Source: Thalassia testudinum
Lineage: Eukaryota; Streptophyta; Magnoliopsida; Alismatales; Hydrocharitaceae
Assembly (NCBI GenBank): GCA_037157565.1
Contig: JAZHRO010000050.1
Location: 46,076,001-46,140,000, forward strand
DNA length: 64,000 nucleotides
Direction: 5' to 3'
This document shows positions 57,456-64,000 of the stretch, one piece after another; position 1 is the stretch's first letter, and each line of letters opens with the position of its first letter. The notes beneath the pieces are model-generated. The model did not search any database. It had not been told where the DNA came from and was given only the letters and a program-made list of their open reading frames with translations. The position numbers were made by a program, and so were the translations under genes.

Positions 57456-58933
57456 CCAAAGCTAAACCTAACTTAAGTGTGACTCCCTAAAAATAAACCT
57501 AAGACTTGGTCTACGTAGGAAATAAGTAATCAATAGTGGATACCCGTTCTGTCAACAAATCTAGACAAGTTGGTTAAGGGGAGGTTTGGGCCCAAACGTT
57601 TCCCAGGAAAAACCCCAGGTGCATGTACAAACCCACGCCTGGTCGTTTGACACGGCCCCTCAGCCTGAACACCAGATATAGATGATAGAATTGGTATTAA
57701 CTAAAGAAAACTTAAGACCTATATAGCAAGCCTAAGTTGATGGAGCCTTAGGAGTCAAGTTGCTATGGATTTTAGTTAAGTCTAGGATATTATAGTGCAC
57801 ACGGAATGTGGAGGGAGTTAATTTGGGTTATTGCCCTATTATTACATTTTTTATATGTGCAAGAATTGGAAAGTGGTTCCAATGCAAATCAAGTTGTCAC
57901 ACAATTTTTGTATTTTTGTCTTTTAGGATTCAATTTAATTGAATGTGTTTTAGGGTTTTTCTTTTTAAATGTTCAAACAAGTTTGAAACTCCACAATTGG
58001 TGATGATGTGTTTCCTTTATGCTGTGGGACTAAAACGCAAGAAAGAAACCCTAATTGAATTTGAACCCCAATACAGAATATTATTACCAATGAATTCTTT
58101 TTGGATTTTTGAATAAGTAGTGGTCCAAACAATACAATCAACACCACTACCTTATGTAAAATCAAACAAGGATTTCAGAAAAAAATTTTGTAAGATTTTA
58201 GGAATTTGTTGATAATTATTTTGAATTTTTATTTGTACTAATGTCAAAGTGTAGAAATGATACCTGTGGGTATTTTGGACTTTTCAGTATTACCACTAGC
58301 CTCAGAAAATTTTGATGATTTTATATAATGTGTAAAATTTAACAAGGATTTCATAAAGATAAATTTTATAAAAATTGGGTGAGTATAAAAATTCTAAAAA
58401 TTCACAGAAAGTAGCAAAATAGGAAGATTAGAGGGTGTGACCCCTCTGCAGTCCATGAATTTTTAAAAATTAAATACAAAGCCAATTGATCTAAAATTTG
58501 GAAAAAATGTTCCTAACTTACTTTGGAATCATGGTATGAAATTTTATGATTTTAGGAGGCCTGTGGTGTTGGGAATTGACTTTACAAGTCTGGATAGAAA
58601 TCTAGATCCGAAAAATAGAATACCAATATTTGAAATGGAGTGGTGTTAATGAAACATTCAAGCAAACAATGAATTTTAATGGACACAACTCCACTTAATT
58701 AAGATGTTTGGGGTCCTGAAAGCCAAGTTTAATATTTTTTTGGTAGTTTTAATTAACTATGTGACCAGAAAAGAGAACCAACCTGAAAATCCACGGGAAG
58801 AAAAGGAACTTTGAGCTTTCGTTTCCAAATTCCCGCTTTCCCGCTGTAGTTCCTGCACACACTATTGAAAAGAAAGAGAAGGGGATGAGATCCACTTCAA
58901 GCAAGAGAAAGAAAGATTAAGCAAAGCCGTGCC
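57456..58933 (-). other. RE-E 5' leader
   Basis: AT-rich and noncoding. No convincing equivalent of the GTAAGT donor seen in RE-A, C and D could be found, although a pyrimidine-rich stretch precedes gag (57420-57450). Confidence 0.6.
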
Positions 58934-58951
58934 TCCCCGACAACTGCGCCA
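58934..58951 (-). other. RE-E primer-binding site, tRNA-Asp type
   Basis: Minus strand TGGCGCAGTTGTCGGGGA, 16 of 18 bases complementary to plant tRNA-Asp, five bases after the 5' LTR. Confidence 0.9.
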
Positions 58952-59058
58952 AAAAGTCATGTGAAAAGTCGTGTGATTTGTAATTAGGGTTTTTAATGTC
59001 GCTGTAGCACGCGAATTCATATATGCTTTTAAATTTATATTCCTAGATAGGGGAGTAT

Positions 59059-60889
59059 TGTTGAGTCCATTTTAATGGACTAATATTACGCCTAAGTAAC
59101 TTTAATCTTGCCTTTTAGGTTTGTTGATAACTACATTAAGTTATAAAATATTTGCATGCATCATGATTTAAGTTTACATTTATTTTATAGCATTCTATAA
59201 GTAATGATTTTATGTTTTTATCTGCAGGAAGAATATTGGGAAAAGAACAAGAAGGTGAGGGTAAATTTCCCTTTCTAACAAATGGCGCCATCTTTTCCCC
59301 ATTCTCCAGCCAGCCGCAACTCTTCCCTCAACAGCCACCGGCCAAAAATAGCAAAGGGATTTGGAAAATCCCTTAACTCACGCACGCAGGGAGAGGAGAT
59401 AAAGAGGTGGGTAAAAGTTGGATGGGGGAGATCTTCTTCCTCCTGCTGGTAGAGAGTTATCTCCACCTTCTCCACCGTGGAGAGGGCGGACCTTGTGAAC
59501 CAAGTGTGCACTAAAGCAACCATCACCACCTCCCAACGCCTCCAACCAATACTCAACACAAGAGCACACCCCTTTCCAGCCACACCACCCTTCAAGCCTG
59601 CGCCTGTGCCATCGCCTGTCCAACCAACGCTCCCCTCTGCAGACGCTGAAGAGCCACCAGCTGCGCCTGCAGACGCTCCGCCCTCACCATCAGCTCCCGC
59701 TAGCTCGCGCCCCTCTCCAGCACCAGCAGCCACTGCCTCGCCACTCGCTCCCGCAGGCGCATGCCTTTCTCCAACGCCCGCAGGCGCTCTGCCTCGCCAC
59801 TCGCTCCCGCAGGCACGTTCCCCTCTCCAGTGCTAGCAGCCGCTCTACCTTGCCACCAGCACCTACCTTCAGGCGCACTGCCCCCTTGCCCTGCCAGGCC
59901 CACGCCTCTCCAACCACTGCAGTGCGCCCCCCTCCTCCAGCGCCCTTCACTGCAGGCGCTACCCCGCTCCACCCGCCATCAGGCCTGTTCAGGCACATCA
60001 CATCCATGCGCCCTTCTGCAGCACATGCAGGCGCTCTGCCTGCCACCACCACCTGTACGCACTGCCCCACCCGCACCCCTGTAGGACCCGCTCCACCCTC
60101 ACAACCCACTCCCGCAAGCACGCACCCTTCTCCAGTGCCTGCCCCTGCACTTGCACACATGCCTTACAGCTGCACCAAGCCCCTCCGCTGCCCCACAAGC
60201 ATGCCTCCTCTGGCGTTATTCTCCTTCGTCGGCCGGCCATCTCCGTCGACGCCGCAACCTCCATCGGATCGGCCTCGTCTTCGCCAACTTCCCTCGCGTG
60301 TTAACAGCCCAGCCGACGCTTCTTCCTGTATGCAAGCAAGAGAGAGAGCAAATGCTCTATTTTTCATTCAATTAATAATTACAACATATGCCATTGTGGG
60401 TGTCCTATTCATTTATTTACCAGATTAATTTATTATTGTGAATTTGCATGCATATCCCTTTATTCTTGATAAATTGCTTCTAAGTGAGTATTTCATGAAT
60501 GAGATAATAGCATGCCACATTGCAAATAAGGAATGTTCTACGGGAAATTGGTAGTCACCTTGATTATCATTACCAAGATCATTGGAATATTATATTGAGG
60601 TAATTTTGCATATAAACCCCTGCAGTTTTAATTAATTGCTTAGAATGAGAATTCATGAGGGTAACAAGTTGCACTAAGGAACATGCATACCCACTGAGAT
60701 TCCCTAATAAACAAGGCACCATTCACTTATTCAATAGGCTTATTCCTCCCTGTGGAGATGACCTAACTATTCATGGTTAGATTCTGAAAATTAAAATGTT
60801 TTGATAAGCGATTTTCTACCACGCGATTAAATACAATGACACATCATTTTATGTTAAAGTTTTCAACGAAAATGAAGATCGCTCTTTCA
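59059..60889 (+). mobile_element. S2: solo LTR (1831 bp) in RE-E 5' LTR
   Basis: Bounded by AGTAT at 59054-59058 and 60890-60894. It starts TGTTGAGTCCATTTTAATGG (hairpin GTCCATT/AATGGAC) and ends CTCTTTCA. The U5-type motif 'ctccctgtggagatgacc' at 60746 gives plus orientation. The family differs from all others in the window. The middle (59560-60340) is C-rich with tandem repeats. No coding domain is present; a solo LTR is the simplest reading. Confidence 0.85.
59570..60230 (+). repeat. C-rich minisatellite-like block in S2
   Basis: Units around CTGCCTCGCCACTCGCTCCC and CGCAGGCGC recur, with one clear 58-base period (59733 and 59791). ORFs on both strands are Pro/Ala/Ser- or Gly/Arg/Cys-rich by-products. 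Confidence 0.75.
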
Positions 60890-63050
60890 AGTATCTTGGG
60901 TCGTCCAAGGAGGTAAATTTGCAATTCAATTCTCTTGCTTAGAAAATAAATCTCAACTTTCTCTTTGGCATTTTAAATATATATTTTTTTAGTTTTGAAA
61001 TAATGAGGGCAAAATGCGAATTGTGACAGAAAAGTGCTAACACCTAAAATTGCTAAGCTAAAACTTAAGAGATGAAAATGTCCACTACCTAAGCTCACTC
61101 TAGGAAAGTGGGGGCCTAGAGTAATTAGGGAGTGGAAGTAGAACAAGTGCTAGAACAAAAATAACAATTGCAACAAGAAATTAAAAAGAAGTCAATTTGA
61201 TTAAGCAGAATTTGTGTTCTCTACAAAGACAAGTAGAGGAATGCTTCTACTAGAAATGAAAAATCTAAAAGCAATAGAAGAAACACAAATCCTCTTGCAA
61301 AAAATGGTGAAGAAGGGAGTCTTCTTGCTCCAAGCCTAGCTGCTCCTTGGCTTGAAAAGAGGATCTCCTTCTCCTTCCTTGAAAGCTCCTCCAAGGTGGA
61401 TTCTCTCCACCTCAAGACCTTCCTCCAAGGGTTGGCGTGCACCACCCTCAAGTTCTCCTCCAAGGTGGTGTGGACCACCTTCAAGACCTCCTCCAAAGGT
61501 CATCCTTGCATGGCTCCTCCCTTGGCTAGCGTGGGCACAAGAGAGAAGGGAAGAGGGGAAGGCACCAAAGGGACAGAATATCCCCTTAATCTTCTTCTTC
61601 TCTCTTGGGTGTGGGCTCTAGGTAGAGTATCAGAGGAAACTTGCTAGACAAGGATGCTTTGAATGGTGGTGGGTAGTGGTCTTTTTATAGGGTAGGATGA
61701 AGGTTTAAGGTGACTCTTGAAATGGAGGGCTAAGATGGGAAGATGGAGGTGGTTAGGTGATCCTAGGGCTAAGGATAGCTGGCGCCACCTAAGGGGTGTA
61801 AGGGGGGTAGTTATGGGTGTCCAAGGGACACCTAAAAGTGGTGCCAACCATGGATAGGTGCCATGGGTTGGCGCCAACTTCTAGGCTTCTAGAAAGGGGT
61901 TGAGGTGGATGGTGGAGATGGCTTGGAGGGGTTATGTGTAGGGTGGATATGGGGGTTAAGGTTGGCGCCAAAAGGGAGGTAGTTAGGGTTGGTTTTGGCA
62001 CCAACTTTAGGTGTCTTTTGGTGGTTAGTTGAGGGGTGAAAGGTGGTGAAGAGGTGGTGCCAACTTGGAGTAGAGGTTGAGCGAGCTTAATTAGGCTTAG
62101 GTGGACTTGGAGTGGTAGGTTATGTAGGTGGAGTTAGGGTTAGGTTTTTGGTGCCATGGAGGTGGATGCTAGCTAAGCTAAGCTAGCTTAGCTAGCTATA
62201 GAGTAGAGGAATATGCATGTGGAGCTTAGGGTTTGAGGAGAGGAGCTGGATTTGCAGAGTCTGGAGCTGAATTGGAGCTGACAGCTACTGAAGAAGTCAA
62301 CATGGGGCTACTCTAGCTGGCTTAGCTTGCTAGTTCTTTGCTAGCTGCTAAGCCAGGCTAAAGTGAGCTAGCTTCTATTGAATGGAGCTGAGGTGAGCTA
62401 GGTCTGGTGCTCCCAGGGAGAATTGAGCTGGTTGAGACAGCTAAGGTAGCTTAACTCAATTTGCTTGAGCTAAGCTAGGTCCCCGAGAGCTGGACTTGAG
62501 ATTCCTGAGCTGGGATGAATTCTTCTTCAGTTGGCTGGAGTTGAGTGGAGCTGGATGTAGTTGGGTCTGAGTTGGGGTGAACTCCAGTCAACCCAGTTGA
62601 GCTAGCTAGAGCTCCCTGTGGACTAGTGGGAGCTGAGCTGAGCTAGACTCAACTAAGTTGAGCTGGATCTGAGCTGACCTGAGTTAGGGTGAGCTAAAAT
62701 GAGCTCTTTTGAGCTGCCATTCAGCTAAGATTAGCTGAATGGAGTTAGGATGAGCTAACCCTAGTCCAAGTGAGCTAGATTCCAGCTGTGGTGAGCTGGA
62801 TCAAGTTAAGTTCCAGCTAGTCTAAGCTCTTTCTTCACCAATTGCCTTCTTGAGTGCTAGGGTTTTAGGGATCTGTATATCTGTTCATCCCTAACACTCA
62901 CAAAAACACATTAAAACAACAAGAAAAAATGCAATGCATGCCTATCCTAGTTAATGCCTAAATGCAGCCCAAAAACCCAATTGCGGAGCAAAATCCTAAG
63001 AGCTAGGTTTATTTTAATGCGTAAGAATGATGATAAACTGGAGTTTATCA

Positions 63051-63649
63051 ATGCTCCACTAGAGTCTTAAAAGTAATTTTTTCATCATCTCACCCCCGTT
63101 AATGAAGCTCCTGTGGTTACCCTCTCGCTTCCATTTGGGAAGCAGATCCCACTATGACGCCACCTTATTTTGTCCTCCATCCTCCAACTCCATTCTTCCT
63201 CATTTTGCATCTTACCACCCTCTTTTGGGCACTTCGTCAATGCGGCTCATCATCAAAGCAGCTGTCGAGGAGGATTTTCTCACCCCTATCTTTTTACTAC
63301 TTTCTAGTGTAGTTTTATTTTCATTTAGTTGTAATAGACTCTAGAATATTTAAATGCAATATTTGTTCATTCTTTCTCTATTTTTCTATTTCTTTGTATA
63401 TTCTCTATTTGTTTTCTATTGTTTATTCTTTTAGTAGTTTAGCTTGCGTAAATTAATTTCAACCAGCTACTCTATTTTGTGACAATAATTTTAAACGTGG
63501 TTTTTAATCAAACATTCACCTCCCTATGTTCGACACAAGACTCACTTTGAGTTTCAATAAAATTTATTTGGTACTGGATTTTCTGACGAATTTTACGACT
63601 AGGGCTTTCCAAAAATTAAACTTTTCGCAACGAAATCTCGCTCATCTCC
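63051..63649 (+). repeat. RE-D 3' LTR, second part
   Basis: Resumes ATGCTCCACTAGAGTC, matching 26636 onward in the 5' LTR, and ends CGCTCATCT (usual CATCA) before the CCATG duplication of RE-D. Confidence 0.92.
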
Positions 63650-63703
63650 ATGGTAGAATATTTGCATGAGTTGCCGAAGTGCACCTCGTGATGGGGGCAG
63701 TGT
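63650..63703 (-). pseudogene. gag: RE-B gag, short resumed piece
   Basis: Minus strand gives LRQLMQIFYHG, the sequence expected directly before the gag part that ends at 25471. It is cut again by RE-F after 54 bases. Confidence 0.85.
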
Positions 63704-64000
63704 TGGTGAGGAAAATCTATGCAAACGGAAGTTGAGTTTTGAGAAACCCATCGTTGTAGTTTGATTTGCGAGAAAAACCGTCAATAAATAAATTTTAACC
63801 GAAACTCGAAATGAATTCTAGGTCGTACAAAGGGAGGAAGATGTTTGATTAAAAATCACGTTTGTTTTATTGTCACGAAGCAGATTAACTAGTCGAATTG
63901 AATCTAAACTAGCTATCTACTTAAAGAATAAATAATAGAAGAAAGAGAGAGAATATTACAAATAAAGAGAAAACAGAGATAAACATGGATTTCAATACCA
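63704..64000 (-). mobile_element. RE-F: LTR end of another element, continuing right
   Basis: On the plus strand it begins TGGTGAGGAAAATC, the reverse of an LTR end, and aligns in reverse with the last ~300 bases of the RE-D LTR (GTTCGACCTAGAATTCATTT type region at 63800-63840, CTTCGTGACAATAAAAC at 63875). It is thus an RE-D-like LTR in minus orientation. Whether it is complete, solo or non-autonomous cannot be told here. Confidence 0.8.

Larger units (their letters stand above)
46576..63050 (-). mobile_element. RE-E: Athila-type element of the RE-B family, carrying two solo LTRs
   Basis: Flanked by ATGCT at 46571-46575 and 63051-63055. In sense order (right to left): 5' LTR (63050-58957, split by S2), PBS (58951-58934), leader, gag, protease, RT, RNase H, integrase (split by S1), trailer, polypurine tract, 3' LTR (48836-46576). 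Removing S2 and one duplication from the 5' LTR gives 2258 bases against 2261 for the 3' LTR. LTR interiors are almost identical but the ends are about 13% different (see findings). Coding parts carry several stops and frameshifts. Confidence 0.95.
58957..63050 (-). repeat. RE-E 5' LTR, interrupted by S2
   Basis: Pieces 63050-60890 and 59058-58957 flank S2. The terminal hairpin reads TGATAAACTCCAGTTTATCA. TATA at 61681-61691, hairpin array at 61386-61495, GAGCT field at 62165-62820. Between about 60918 and 63005 it is almost identical to the 3' LTR. Confidence 0.94.
25472..63649 (+). mobile_element. RE-D: non-autonomous LTR element, split by RE-G and RE-E
   Basis: Flanked by CCATG at 25467-25471 and 63650-63654. 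With RE-G and RE-E removed the pieces are: 5' LTR (25472-27235), PBS, leader, unknown reading frame (28459-28510 and 42344-43775), trailer, polypurine tract and a 3' LTR in two parts (45396-46575 and 63051-63649, one copy of the ATGCT duplication counted). The net interior is about 4.3 kb, like RE-C, and codes for the same unknown protein. LTRs differ by about 13% by eye, older than RE-G (7%) as the nesting requires. Confidence 0.93.
10405..63703 (-). mobile_element. RE-B: oldest host element, Athila type, cut into four visible pieces
   Basis: The visible pieces are 10405-11642 (3' LTR part), 11643-12869 and 20509-20660 (trailer), 20660-25471 (integrase back to gag) and 63650-63703 (gag). Joining them in that order gives one minus-strand element of the same family as RE-E, whose LTR and internal parts align throughout. 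The gaps are exactly RE-C and RE-D, each flanked by a 5-bp duplication; RE-A and RE-F truncate the visible ends. The rest of the 3' LTR should lie left of the window and the 5' half of gag, leader and 5' LTR to the right. Its coding region is the most decayed of the four coding elements, as expected for the oldest. Confidence 0.9.

Noticed and set aside
59275..60428. Several long ORFs on both strands of the C-rich core of S2
   Set aside because: Stop-poor GC-rich repeats give open frames in all directions; the products are Ala/Pro or Gly/Arg/Cys repeats without domains.
1..64000. A host plant gene hidden between elements
   Set aside because: All joints are accounted for by nested elements, and no exon-like sequence outside element logic was seen on either strand.

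Overview
This window looks like an intergenic retrotransposon stack from a flowering plant with a large, repeat-rich genome. I see no host gene in it. Every stretch belongs to one of nine LTR elements inserted into one another, and nearly all joints can be read from 5-bp target-site duplications (TSDs). The reverse transcriptase and integrase motifs ([27 protein letters not shown]), the absence of a chromodomain and a primer-binding site (PBS) matching plant tRNA-Asp place the coding elements in the Athila-type, non-chromovirus branch of Ty3/gypsy. The species cannot be named from this sequence.

Layout, from the outside in. RE-B (minus strand) is the oldest host; it runs off both ends of the window and its pieces are 10405-11642 (3' LTR), 11643-12869, 20509-25471 and 63650-63703. 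Into RE-B went: RE-A (minus, 1-10404, in the 3' LTR); RE-C (plus, 12870-20508, TSD CGCCC, in the 3' UTR); RE-D (plus, 25472-63649 overall, TSD CCATG, in gag); and RE-F (minus, from about 63704, only part of one LTR visible). RE-D was in turn hit by RE-G (plus, 28511-42338, TSD CACAT) inside its only gene and by RE-E (minus, 46576-63050, TSD ATGCT) inside its 3' LTR. RE-E carries two solo LTRs: S1 (51191-52660, TSD GGCAT) in pol and S2 (59059-60889, TSD AGTAT) in its 5' LTR.

RE-A, B, E and G encode gag, protease, reverse transcriptase, RNase H and integrase, all broken by stops and frameshifts. RE-C and RE-D are non-autonomous: they have LTRs, PBS, leader and trailer like those of RE-A, but gag-pol is replaced by one conserved, acidic, unrecognised reading frame of roughly 500 codons. 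RE-A is the natural candidate helper for RE-C because they share LTR, leader and trailer sequence.

The most notable signals are: the shared unknown gene of RE-C and RE-D; a tRNA-like module with A-box and B-box in the LTRs of RE-A, C and D; an interior gene-conversion tract between the two LTRs of RE-E; a set of stem-loops kept across divergent families (at the LTR start, within U3, just upstream of the polypurine tract); a second polypurine-like motif after the coding region in all six elements; and a probable 1-kb leader intron. LTR differences counted by eye (about 13% in RE-D, 7% in RE-G, 7-8% in RE-C, 12% in RE-A) agree with the nesting order.
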